Positions 1 to 7,883 of a DNA stretch of 64,000 nt are shown one piece after another. The number at the start of each line of letters is the position of its first letter. Position 1 is the stretch's first letter. Origin of the DNA: Acinetobacter nosocomialis NIPH 2119 (GTDB lineage: Bacteria; Pseudomonadota; Gammaproteobacteria; Pseudomonadales; Moraxellaceae); contig NZ_KB849239.1 in assembly GCF_000368085.1 (NCBI RefSeq), positions 3,834,832 to 3,898,831 on the forward strand, in the 5' to 3' direction. Under the pieces are notes generated by a model. The model was not told the DNA's origin and ran no database searches. It saw nothing but the letters and a program-made list of their open reading frames with translations. A program made the position numbers and the translations under genes.

Positions 1-4
1 GACT

Positions 5-916
5 GTGTCATCACTCTCTCAAGTTAATGCGGATGTTTTAAAACAAGCTCAACAACGTATTCAACAAGATTTATTGACAACACTCGCCGCATTTTCAATT
101 CCTGAACCTTTAAAAAGCGCAGTACACCATGCAGTTATGCTTGGTGGAAAACGTGTGCGTCCAGCTTTGTGTTACGCCACAGCTTCTTTACAAGACAATC
201 CAAATTTTGCGGCTGCTCGCCGTGCGGCAGTTGCGGTTGAACTTATTCATTGCTACTCCCTAGCGCATGATGATTTGCCTTGTATGGACAATGATTTACT
301 TCGTCGTGGTCAGCCAACTTGCCATGTAGCATTTGGTGAAGATACCGCTTTACTTGCAGGTGATATTTTACAGTCGATGGCTTTTGAGGTTTTAGGGAGT
401 CGTTTGTTTGATGAACAAGGGCAGGGAACTGATGCTGCAATTGTATTAAAGCAAATTCAAATTTTAGCAACAGCCAGCTCTAAAATGGTTTGTGGACAGG
501 TTTTAGACCTACAAGCTGAAGCTAAGCAAATTTCTCAAGACGAACTAGAAAATATCCACCGTAATAAAACGGGAGCGCTTATTCAGGCTGCCATTATGAT
601 GGGTGCAGTGACAATTTTCTCTGGAACAGATCAGGCAATTCCGAAATTGCGTCAATACGGACAAGCGATTGGACTGGCTTTTCAGGTGCAAGATGATATT
701 TTGGACATTACCTCAAGCACTGAAACTTTAGGTAAAACTGCGGGTAAGGATGAACAAGTACAAAAGTCGACTTATCCTGCTTTAATGGGACTTGAGCAAG
801 CACAGATTTATGCAAAAGAGTTGCATGACCAAGCTTTTGAGGCTTTAGCGCATTTTGGTGAAAATGCAAAAGAATTAGTTGAGATTTCACAATTCCTTTT
901 AGCCCGTACCAACTAA
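5..916 (+). CDS. ispA: Farnesyl diphosphate synthase (polyprenyl synthetase family)
   Basis: Short-chain prenyl transferase that condenses isopentenyl diphosphate with dimethylallyl/geranyl diphosphate to make farnesyl diphosphate in the cytosol. The sequence shows GGKRVRP at residues 47-53, the first aspartate-rich motif DDLPCMD at 89-95 and the second, QDDILD, at 229-234. The 303 aa length is normal for IspA. A second, distinct prenyl synthase (ispB) lies at 33.7-34.6 kb; this copy has the DDx4D spacing of farnesyl-type enzymes. The GTG start at base 5 abuts the left edge, so neither a ribosome binding site nor a start further upstream can be judged. Confidence 0.93.
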   Translation: MSSLSQVNADVLKQAQQRIQQDLLTTLAAFSIPEPLKSAVHHAVMLGGKRVRPALCYATASLQDNPNFAAARRAAVAVELIHCYSLAHDDLPCMDNDLLRRGQPTCHVAFGEDTALLAGDILQSMAFEVLGSRLFDEQGQGTDAAIVLKQIQILATASSKMVCGQVLDLQAEAKQISQDELENIHRNKTGALIQAAIMMGAVTIFSGTDQAIPKLRQYGQAIGLAFQVQDDILDITSSTETLGKTAGKDEQVQKSTYPALMGLEQAQIYAKELHDQAFEALAHFGENAKELVEISQFLLARTN

Positions 917-975
917 TATAAAATCAAATTAATAATCCTGCTTGTATTCATATTCAATGAATAAAGGAGATAAGA

Positions 976-1344
976 ATGAATGGTGATCAGCTCCATCAAT
1001 TTGCAATAGAGATTGCGTGTAATCTTCCTTTTAGTGAGCAAAGCCAACCCTTTGGACCAGAATGCGACGTCTTTAAAATTTTAGAAAAGGTGTTTTTATT
1101 AGTAGGGGAAGGAACGGGCACAAAAATGATTACTGTTAAATGTGATCCATATAAAAGTCAGGAATATCAGGAGCTTTATTCATTTATTATTCCGGGTTAC
1201 CACATGAATAAAAAACACTGGATTTCCATTACTCCACATAAAAACTTAACTCGGGATTTGCTTCAAGATTTGATTCGCGATTCTTATGACTTGGTTGTAA
1301 AAAAGCTCCCTTTGAAAGATCAGAAAAGATTAAACAACCAATAA
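976..1344 (+). CDS. MmcQ/YjbR family DNA-binding-like protein
   Basis: Small cytosolic protein of the MmcQ/YjbR (DUF419) family; the fold resembles double-wing DNA-binding domains but the cellular role is unknown. Family hallmarks visible are QPFGPECDVFKI near residues 24-35 and GYHMNKKHWISI near 74-85. At 122 aa the length is typical. ATAAAGGAGATAAGAATG gives a good AAGGAG ribosome binding site. It follows ispA by 59 bp and is closed by a strong bidirectional terminator shared with the convergent SPFH gene. Confidence 0.85.
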   Translation: MNGDQLHQFAIEIACNLPFSEQSQPFGPECDVFKILEKVFLLVGEGTGTKMITVKCDPYKSQEYQELYSFIIPGYHMNKKHWISITPHKNLTRDLLQDLIRDSYDLVVKKLPLKDQKRLNNQ

Positions 1345-1354
1345 TACTCAATAT

Positions 1355-1388
1355 AAAAACGGCGACCATCAGGTCGCCGTTTTTATTT
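1355..1388. terminator. Bidirectional rho-independent terminator
   Basis: Perfect 13-bp arms (AAAAACGGCGACC at 1355-1367 and its complement at 1372-1384) around the loop ATCA. The A and T runs at the two ends let it work for both the + strand YjbR-family gene and the converging SPFH gene. Confidence 0.9.
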
Positions 1389-1413
1389 CAATGACTTATT
1401 GAAAGCAGTTAAA

Positions 1414-2268
1414 TTAATTATGCTTTCCCATAATGCCACGGATTGTATTTAAAACATCGGCAGGTAATACAACAGTTTTGGCATTACTCGATTTAGCCAT
1501 GTCTTGCATTGCTTTAACGTACTGTTCACCTAATAGATAAGCGACAGGTGTTTCTTTATCGCCGACTGCGCTTGTTACCATTTCAATCGCTTTTTGAGAT
1601 GCTTCTGCTAAGACAACTTGTGCTTCTGCATCACGGCGAGATGCTTCTAAACGACCATCTGCTTCTAAAATTGCAGCTTGCTTTTCACCGTCAGCTCTAG
1701 TCACTGTAGCACGACGTTGACGTTCAGCAGCAGCTTGAGCTTCCATAGCAGCTTGCATGGTTGAAGATGGCTGAATATCTTGAATTTCTACAGTTTTTAA
1801 AGTGATACCCCAATCCGAAATATCATCAGAAATTGCAGCTTTTAGTTTAGCTTTAATGTGATCTCGTGAAGACAGTGCATCATCTAGATCCATTTCACCC
1901 ACAATAGAACGTAATGAAGTCTGTACAAGGTTTTGAATGGCCCATGTATAGTTTTCAATACCGTACACTGCTTTTTCAGGGGTTGTTAAATTGATATAAG
2001 CTACTGCATTCATAAGCAATACAGCATTGTCACGGGTAATCACTTCTTGAGATGGAATATCAAGCACAATATCTTTAGTCGTGACTTTATAAGCTACGTC
2101 ATCAATATAAGGAATAACGAAGTTCAACCCTGGATTAAGCGTGGAATGATATTTCCCTAAACGCTGAACAATCCATTTATAACCTTGAGGAACAATACGG
2201 ACCCCTTTAAAAATAGTAACTGCTACAAAAGCCAAAAAGGCTAAAACAATAATGGTACCAACTGGCAT
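1414..2268 (-). CDS. SPFH/band 7 (stomatin-like) membrane protein, QmcA type
   Basis: Membrane scaffold protein of the stomatin/prohibitin family. One N-terminal transmembrane segment (about residues 3-20) precedes the band 7 domain (GVRIVPQGYKWIVQRLGKYH onward) and an Ala/Glu/Arg-rich helical stretch (about 170-235) expected to oligomerise. The 284 aa length fits QmcA/YbbK-like proteins. It lies 28 bp downstream of an NfeD-family gene on the same strand, the standard SPFH-NfeD pairing, so the two are probably co-transcribed and act together in membrane quality control or microdomain organisation. The exact substrate is unknown. Confidence 0.9.
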   Translation of the reverse strand: MPVGTIIVLAFLAFVAVTIFKGVRIVPQGYKWIVQRLGKYHSTLNPGLNFVIPYIDDVAYKVTTKDIVLDIPSQEVITRDNAVLLMNAVAYINLTTPEKAVYGIENYTWAIQNLVQTSLRSIVGEMDLDDALSSRDHIKAKLKAAISDDISDWGITLKTVEIQDIQPSSTMQAAMEAQAAAERQRRATVTRADGEKQAAILEADGRLEASRRDAEAQVVLAEASQKAIEMVTSAVGDKETPVAYLLGEQYVKAMQDMAKSSNAKTVVLPADVLNTIRGIMGKHN

Positions 2269-2296
2269 GAAAATAACCTCTCTTTATCTTTAATGT

Positions 2297-2758
2297 TTAT
2301 GAAGTACTGTGGGGCTGGACAATTAAGTCATTGCCCGAAATATCAATGACACGGACTCGATCACCGACTTTCACATGGGTAGTGCTGCGACAGTTCCATT
2401 CATCGGCCCCTAAAATAGGCATAGGGAAACGGACAATAATTTGGTCATGAGTAAGTCCGGTTTGAATCACCATACCAATTTGTCCAATGGTAGCCTCACG
2501 AGGTAAACCTGCTTTAGTTCTATCAATTGATAAGGGTTTAATAAATTTGAACCAGAGAATGGTGCATAACACCGATAAAATAATCCACAATACAATTTGG
2601 GTTGTAAGGCTAATATCTGGAAATAACCAATAGAGAAAGCAAACCATAATGGCTGCAATACCAAACCAGAGAGCGGCAAAAGCAGGGATAATCAGCTCAG
2701 AAAGAATAAGTAAGATACCCAATACAAACCAGTGCCAAGGTTCTACAACAAACTCCAT
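2297..2758 (-). CDS. NfeD family membrane protein
   Basis: Partner protein of stomatin-type SPFH proteins. The N-terminal part (about residues 7-80) carries closely spaced hydrophobic segments. The C-terminal part from about residue 90 (GQIGMVIQTG through GDRVRVIDISGNDLIV) has the glycine/valine beta-rich pattern of the NfeD OB-fold. At 153 aa it is the short form without the ClpP-like protease domain. First gene of a two-gene unit with the SPFH gene. Function inferred from family and pairing only. Confidence 0.88.
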   Translation of the reverse strand: MEFVVEPWHWFVLGILLILSELIIPAFAALWFGIAAIMVCFLYWLFPDISLTTQIVLWIILSVLCTILWFKFIKPLSIDRTKAGLPREATIGQIGMVIQTGLTHDQIIVRFPMPILGADEWNCRSTTHVKVGDRVRVIDISGNDLIVQPHSTS

Positions 2759-2788
2759 AGATCTGCTCTTTTATATATCTTTATGATG

Positions 2789-2817
2789 GGTAAAAGTGAT
2801 CTCATATCACTTTTACC
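2789..2817. terminator. Perfect hairpin between patatin-like gene and nfeD
   Basis: Arms of 12 bp (GGTAAAAGTGAT at 2789-2800, complement at 2806-2817) around loop CTCAT. It sits downstream of the minus-strand patatin-like gene and 30 bp before nfeD. Neither side has a clear T run outside the stem, so it could be a weak terminator or an operator for the nfeD unit. Confidence 0.5.
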
Positions 2818-2863
2818 ACTGTAGCAGATGATAGTAAGTGTGGATAGAAAAAAACCACCTCAA

Positions 2864-3781
2864 TTAAAATTTAGGACGTGGTGCTGGCTTAAATGCGGCT
2901 GGAGATTTTTTGAAATTCGCAATTGCAGTTTCAATTTGACGAATTTGGCCTTGAGCAGCTTTCTCACCCTCTAAAATAGCTTCATTACTTGATTTTAAAT
3001 CGAGTGTACCTAAGTGCCCAACTTTAGGCTGAATGACTACGTTTGCTAGCTTTAACTCTTCATTAATACTTTGTTGACCCATAATATTAATGGTTTGATC
3101 AAGTAATCCCCACATATTCGCCGGGCGATTTCCTGCTGGACGTGCTGAAATATCAACGGCAATCACAATATCTGCACCCATATCACGTGCTGTTTTTACA
3201 GGAATTGGGCTAACTAATCCTCCATCTACGTATTTTTGATTGCCAATAGTGGCAGGTACAAATACGTTTGGAATACTACAAGACGCACGTACTGCTTGAC
3301 CTGCATTACCTTTAATAAAGTCAGCTTTTTGACCATTATCAAGACGGGTTGCTACCGCGGCAAAACGAATTGGGAATTTTTCAATAGGCTTATTGCCCAC
3401 GTTACGGTTCACATAATCTTGTAGCTTTTGTCCAAGAATAATACCTTGGCGATTAAGCGTTAAATCACGAATATCCGATTCTTGTAATTTAAGTGCAAGA
3501 TTTTGGAGCTGATAAGGTGTTTGCCCACTGGCATAGATACTTCCTACAAAACTACCGGCACTTGTACCCGTAACAATTTTAGGTTTAATACCATGTGATT
3601 CTAAGACCTTAATAACACCAATATGTGAAAATCCTTTTGCTCCACCGCCGCCTAAGGCAAGTGCAATAACTGGTTCGCGTGCTTTAACTGAAGTGGTCGG
3701 TGTTGGTGTTTTGCTGAATTTATCACAGCCAAATAGGGCTAAAGAGATAAATCCGATACTGGCAAATTGAGCAATTTTCAT
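2864..3781 (-). CDS. Patatin-like phospholipase lipoprotein (RssA-like)
   Basis: Predicted serine acyl hydrolase. The N-terminus is a lipoprotein signal ending in the lipobox LFGC (Cys19), so the mature protein should be lipid-anchored in the envelope. The patatin catalytic elements are present: oxyanion loop GGGGAKG (44-50), nucleophile elbow GTSAG (Ser74) and DGG with the catalytic Asp186. The 305 aa length fits the RssA/YchK group. It is flanked by an acyltransferase gene on the same strand, suggesting a glycerophospholipid remodelling neighbourhood, though co-transcription is not proven. Substrate unknown. Confidence 0.88.
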   Translation of the reverse strand: MKIAQFASIGFISLALFGCDKFSKTPTPTTSVKAREPVIALALGGGGAKGFSHIGVIKVLESHGIKPKIVTGTSAGSFVGSIYASGQTPYQLQNLALKLQESDIRDLTLNRQGIILGQKLQDYVNRNVGNKPIEKFPIRFAAVATRLDNGQKADFIKGNAGQAVRASCSIPNVFVPATIGNQKYVDGGLVSPIPVKTARDMGADIVIAVDISARPAGNRPANMWGLLDQTINIMGQQSINEELKLANVVIQPKVGHLGTLDLKSSNEAILEGEKAAQGQIRQIETAIANFKKSPAAFKPAPRPKF

Positions 3782-3848
3782 CTTTGAAAAACAATCTATA
3801 GCAAGATAAATTAAGATGGCCCATCAGACCAGATTCGCTCAATTTTTG

Positions 3849-4475
3849 CTAGGTTTTTTTCACAAGATTTTGTAAAGGTTCTGCAAGCCAATTACGATTT
3901 TTCGGTGATATTTTTCCATCATAACGCTCAAAAATTTTGGCGAGATCTTCATCATAATTTCCGCTAGGAGTTAAATAGCCTAAGCAGTGAATAGTCTTGC
4001 GGTCATAATCAAAAGAGAACATCACAATCGGGATATTAGCCTTTGCAGCAATATGGTAAAAGCCACTCTTCATTTTTTTTGCTTTCTTACGTGTGCCTTC
4101 TGGCGCCATTCCAATCCAGATCTTGTCATAATCCTGAATGGTTGCAACCACCTGTTCAGTTAGTCCATTGGCAGAGTCACGTTTTACCGGAATAACACCT
4201 GCCCAATCTAAAAAACGTTTAAAAGGAGGCTTAAATAAGCTGTCTTTACCTAGTACTGTAATTTGAATGCCAAGCCCAAAAATAGCTAAAAAACCATACC
4301 AGCCATCAATATTGGATGTGTGAGGAGAAATAATCGCTACAGCCTTGGGAAAATTAGGAACTTCACCTTCTATGGTCCAGCCTTGAGCCAAAAAAAGTTT
4401 TTTAAATAATGCTCGACTTAAAGCATTACCACGTTGAGGGACCTGTGGAGGTAGCTTAGGGAAATGTTGTTCCAT
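3849..4475 (-). CDS. 1-acyl-glycerol-3-phosphate acyltransferase-like (PlsC family)
   Basis: Acyltransferase of the PlsC superfamily that transfers a fatty acyl chain to a lipid or sugar hydroxyl at the membrane. The catalytic HX4D motif is HTSNID (His52, Asp57) and the phosphate-binding motif EGTR occurs at 126-129. At 208 aa it is shorter than housekeeping PlsC and lacks an obvious long N-terminal membrane anchor, resembling the group annotated as glycerol acyltransferases of unknown acceptor. The stop is 67 bp from the patatin-like lipoprotein start on the same strand, so the two may form an operon. Confidence 0.82.
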   Translation of the reverse strand: MEQHFPKLPPQVPQRGNALSRALFKKLFLAQGWTIEGEVPNFPKAVAIISPHTSNIDGWYGFLAIFGLGIQITVLGKDSLFKPPFKRFLDWAGVIPVKRDSANGLTEQVVATIQDYDKIWIGMAPEGTRKKAKKMKSGFYHIAAKANIPIVMFSFDYDRKTIHCLGYLTPSGNYDEDLAKIFERYDGKISPKNRNWLAEPLQNLVKKT

Positions 4476-4602
4476 ATTTTTAAGTTTTAAATCATCCTTT
4501 GTTTTATCTTAATCTTTTGAAATCTATGCTTCATTGGCAAAATGTAAGACTACGCATGGTATTTCATGTTATTACCGCACAAAGAAATAAAAGTAGGTAT
4601 AT

Positions 4603-5850
4603 ATGTTTCGACGGCAAAATCTTTATCTTTTGCTATTTTCCTTATATTGGGCGCAAGGTCTACCTGTGGGTTTTATGACCCATGCTTTGCCCGTAATATT
4701 AAGAGCTCAAGGTGTATCACTCGCGCATATTGGTGGTTTTGGGCTGCTTATGGTGCCTTGGTCAATCAAAATATTTTGGGCACCGTGGGTGGATCGACAC
4801 GCAATTTCCCGTTTAGGTCATTATCGTAGCTGGATTTTACCCACCCAGCTTTTGACGGTGGCAGTACTTTGTATTTTATCTTTTTTTCCTATTCAGGCTT
4901 TAGATCAGCCTTTGTACTTATTTATATTTTTTATTGCACTGTTATTTATGAACTCGACGGGCGCAACTCAAGATATTGCAACCGATGCTTTAGCTGTCAA
5001 TTTATTACAACATGATCAGCAACATTGGGGAAATACATTTCAAGTTGTAGGCTCTCGGCTTGGTTTTATTGTAGGTGGGGGAGCTGTGTTATGGTGTTTA
5101 GATTGGTTGTCATGGCAGCCAACTTTTTTATTATTAGCGGCTTTAGTATTTATCAATACTCTACCTGTTTTACTATTCAAAGAGCCTCCTCATACTTCTC
5201 ATTCTGACAATCAATCTAGCCAGCCAAATTTATTGATAAAAATTAAGTCTTATTTGAGTTATTTTTCTCAAAATAAAGAGCTTCGCTCTTGGTTAATGGT
5301 ACTTATCACTTTTAAAGTGGCAGATGGCTTAGCAGGGCCATTACTTAAACCCTTAATGGTTGATATGGGATTAAGCTTTACCCAAATTGGTGTTTACATC
5401 ACTATGATAGGTGCTGTAGCTGCTTTAGTGGGGGCATTTATTGCAGGATGGGTATTAAAGTATTTTTCTAGACCAGCCACATTAATTAGTTTTTCAATAT
5501 TAAAAATTATGAGCTTAGGTGCTTATGTTTATTTAGCTTATGCTTATGAGCAGAAGATAAAAATAAATACATGGCTTATCTATTCTGTAAATGCTTTGGA
5601 AGATGCTTTTGCTGCCATGCTATTGGTTGTAATGCTAACCTTGGTTATGCATTACAGTCGAAAGAACTATGCGGGTACCGATTTTACTTTTCAGGTTTCG
5701 ATTATGGCGACTGTAAGTGGGGGACTTTATACCTTGAGTGGAATCATTGGAGATGTACTTGGTTATTTCCATTATTTGATAGCTATTGTCACTATTGCTG
5801 TACTATTTTTAATTCCTATTTACGTATGGAGGGCAGCAAAAGCTGTATAA
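4603..5850 (+). CDS. MFS permease (RhtX/FptX- or AmpG-like)
   Basis: Inner-membrane major facilitator with about 12 hydrophobic segments over 415 aa. The opening (LYWAQGLPVGFMTHALPVIL) and the loop with WAPWVDR match the AmpG/RhtX-FptX side of the superfamily, whose members import muropeptides or siderophores. No TonB receptor or siderophore gene is nearby, so the substrate cannot be assigned. It is transcribed divergently from the acyltransferase gene. The ATG follows a GTAGGT stretch that can serve as a weak ribosome binding site. Confidence 0.75.
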   Translation: MFRRQNLYLLLFSLYWAQGLPVGFMTHALPVILRAQGVSLAHIGGFGLLMVPWSIKIFWAPWVDRHAISRLGHYRSWILPTQLLTVAVLCILSFFPIQALDQPLYLFIFFIALLFMNSTGATQDIATDALAVNLLQHDQQHWGNTFQVVGSRLGFIVGGGAVLWCLDWLSWQPTFLLLAALVFINTLPVLLFKEPPHTSHSDNQSSQPNLLIKIKSYLSYFSQNKELRSWLMVLITFKVADGLAGPLLKPLMVDMGLSFTQIGVYITMIGAVAALVGAFIAGWVLKYFSRPATLISFSILKIMSLGAYVYLAYAYEQKIKINTWLIYSVNALEDAFAAMLLVVMLTLVMHYSRKNYAGTDFTFQVSIMATVSGGLYTLSGIIGDVLGYFHYLIAIVTIAVLFLIPIYVWRAAKAV

Positions 5851-6391
5851 AAAGTGATATTAAGCTGATGAAATAAAGAAACTTAATTCATATTAAGTTA
5901 AGCTAAAAAGTTGTGCTTATAACTTTACTCATTCTTTTAAAAATGTATATTTTTAGCTATTCAAATGGCTTATTAATTGTGCCATCTTGTTTGGGTAGCA
6001 AATGGACGCTAGAAAGGAAAAAAGGGTGGAAGTAACAAGAAAAATTATGTGAATCAAGCAACGTCGGTAAAAAAATATTCACTTAGACGGTTTATTAGCC
6101 TAAAGTCTAAAAAAGAATAATGAAATAATGATTTAATCATTCTATAAGATAAGAGAGTTGTGTAGGATTCGTTACAACATGAAGTCAAGGTAAAAGTTCT
6201 GTAAACAAAAGTATGTCTTGCTTCTTTTGATTTGGAATTTTTAATCTTACCCAGCGTTAAAATTGGTTTTGATTGCGGTAATAAAATTAATGCAATCAAA
6301 TTTGGAGAATAGTTGATTTTTTAGTGCTCAATGGTCACCGAATCAACTTGGCATGGATAAGCAACATAAAATATATTTTTAGGAGTTTTTG
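5851..6391. other. Long intergenic region upstream of dcaP
   Basis: About 540 bp of AT-rich DNA without a convincing gene; a reverse-strand open frame at 6054-6299 lacks a recognisable product or start signal. Near its right end, 8-bp inverted arms AGTTGATT (6311-6318) and AATCAACT (6341-6348) are 22 bp apart, a possible operator or leader stem for the porin gene. The porin ribosome binding site AGGAG is at 6381-6385. Confidence 0.5.
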
Positions 6392-7696
6392 ATGGATCTA
6401 TTCCTTAATCGTAAATCGTTTGTTGTTAAAAGTTTAGCTATTACAGTAACAGCTTTAATGATGAGTGGGGCAAATGCGGCAACCTCTGAAAAAGAGGAAA
6501 TTCAAAAACTTCGTCAAGAAGTTGAAGCATTAAAAGCATTAGTTAAAGAACAGCGCCAAGTACAGCAGCAACAGCAACAAGTACAGCAACAACAGCAAGT
6601 GCAGTTAGCTGAAGTTAAAGCACAGCCTCAACCTGTTGCTGCGCCAGCTTCTCCATTAGCAGGTTTTAAATCTAAAGCTGGTGCTGATGTAAACCTTTAT
6701 GGTTTCGTTCGTGGTGATGCTAACTATATTATCGAAGGTGCCGATAACGACTTTGGTGATGTTAGTAAAACTGATGGTAAAACAAAAGATAAATTACGTT
6801 CGACTGCTAAAACCACACGTCTTGGTTTAGATTTTAATACACCTGTTGGCGATGCTAAGGTAGGCGGTAAACTCGAAGTCGATTTTGCTGGCTCAACAAC
6901 AGATTCGAATGGCTCATTACGTATTCGTCATGCTTATTTAACGTATAACGACTGGTTATTTGGTCAAACGACGTCTAACTTCTTGTCAACTCATGCACCA
7001 GAAATGATCGATTTCTCGACAAACGTTGGTGGTGGTACAAAACGTGTTCCTCAAGTACGCTATGGCTACAAGTTGGGCCCAACTACACAATTGTTTGTTT
7101 CTGCTGAAAAAGGTGATAGTACTTCAGCAGCAGCTGGCGATAGCATCAAGTATAGCTTACCTGCATTAACTGCTAAAATTACTCAAGGTTATGCAGACGG
7201 TAAAGGTTCTGCATCAGCTCGTGCTTTGGTAGAAAATTATAAATCATCACTTGGCGATGATAATAAAACTGGATGGGGTATTGCTGCAGGTACAGACTTC
7301 AAAGTTTCTGATCCTTTAAAAGTTTTTGCTGATGTTTCATATGTAGTTGGTGATAGTAGCTATTTATATGGTAGTAATGCTGCCTATACTTTAGTAAATA
7401 ATAATATCGAGCAAAATAAATTTGTTGCTGTACAAGTAGGTGGTACTTATAAAATTTTACCTAACTTACGTTCAACTTTAGCGTACGGTGCAGAGTTTGC
7501 TGATGACGGCACTGATTATGCAAAAGCATATACAGCTGGTAATGAAAAAGTTCAGCAAGCATGGATTAACTTCATCTATACGCCTGTTAAACCAATTGAT
7601 TTAGGCCTTGAATATGTCAATGGTAAACGTGAAACGTTTGCTGGCCAGTCTTATAAAGATAACCGTATTGGTTTAATGGCTAAGTATAGCTTCTAA
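6392..7696 (+). CDS. dcaP: DcaP-family trimeric outer membrane porin
   Basis: Outer-membrane diffusion channel; family members in Acinetobacter take up small anionic solutes such as dicarboxylates. The chosen ATG lies 6 bp after AGGAG; a TTG one codon earlier is less likely. The sequence shows a signal peptide ending near SGANAA, a coiled-coil segment (about residues 30-75) containing an unusual glutamine tract, then a beta-barrel of alternating residues ending in the aromatic terminal KYSF typical of BamA-recognised barrels. The 434 aa length agrees with DcaP. It is monocistronic: a long upstream gap and a terminator follow. Confidence 0.9.
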   Translation: MDLFLNRKSFVVKSLAITVTALMMSGANAATSEKEEIQKLRQEVEALKALVKEQRQVQQQQQQVQQQQQVQLAEVKAQPQPVAAPASPLAGFKSKAGADVNLYGFVRGDANYIIEGADNDFGDVSKTDGKTKDKLRSTAKTTRLGLDFNTPVGDAKVGGKLEVDFAGSTTDSNGSLRIRHAYLTYNDWLFGQTTSNFLSTHAPEMIDFSTNVGGGTKRVPQVRYGYKLGPTTQLFVSAEKGDSTSAAAGDSIKYSLPALTAKITQGYADGKGSASARALVENYKSSLGDDNKTGWGIAAGTDFKVSDPLKVFADVSYVVGDSSYLYGSNAAYTLVNNNIEQNKFVAVQVGGTYKILPNLRSTLAYGAEFADDGTDYAKAYTAGNEKVQQAWINFIYTPVKPIDLGLEYVNGKRETFAGQSYKDNRIGLMAKYSF

Positions 7697-7720
7697 TTTC
7701 TCAATGCTTCTTAGCTAAGT

Positions 7721-7757
7721 GAGTCGAGATTCATATGAGTCTCGACTCATTTTTTTA
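7721..7757 (+). terminator. Rho-independent terminator of dcaP
   Basis: Perfect 9-bp arms GAGTCGAGA (7721-7729) and TCTCGACTC (7740-7748) with a 10-nt loop, followed by a run of seven T. Confidence 0.9.
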
Positions 7758-7816
7758 ATTGAAATAAATAAGTAGCATAAAGCCGTTAAAAATGGTTTAT
7801 ACCGATCATTCTATTA

Positions 7817-7849
7817 TTTAAGTCATTTTTAAGTTTCAATTTTTACAGT
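7817..7849 (+). promoter_or_regulatory. PmrA box and -10 element upstream of pmrC
   Basis: A direct repeat TTTAAG-N5-TTTAAG at 7817-7833 matches the known PmrA recognition pattern (YTTAAK half-sites 5 bp apart). A -10-like TACAGT at 7844-7849 lies 10 bp downstream, the usual class II activator spacing. This supports autoregulation of pmrCAB. Binding is inferred. Confidence 0.75.
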
Positions 7850-7883
7850 AGAGCATCATAAAAAAAGGTCGTAGTAACCAGAG

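Noticed and set aside
6054..6299. Reverse-strand frame of 81 codons upstream of dcaP
   Set aside because: No ribosome binding site, odd composition and no family resemblance; treated as non-coding.
6545..6610. CAG/CAA tract considered as a CRISPR-like or satellite repeat
   Set aside because: It is coding, in frame and without spacers.
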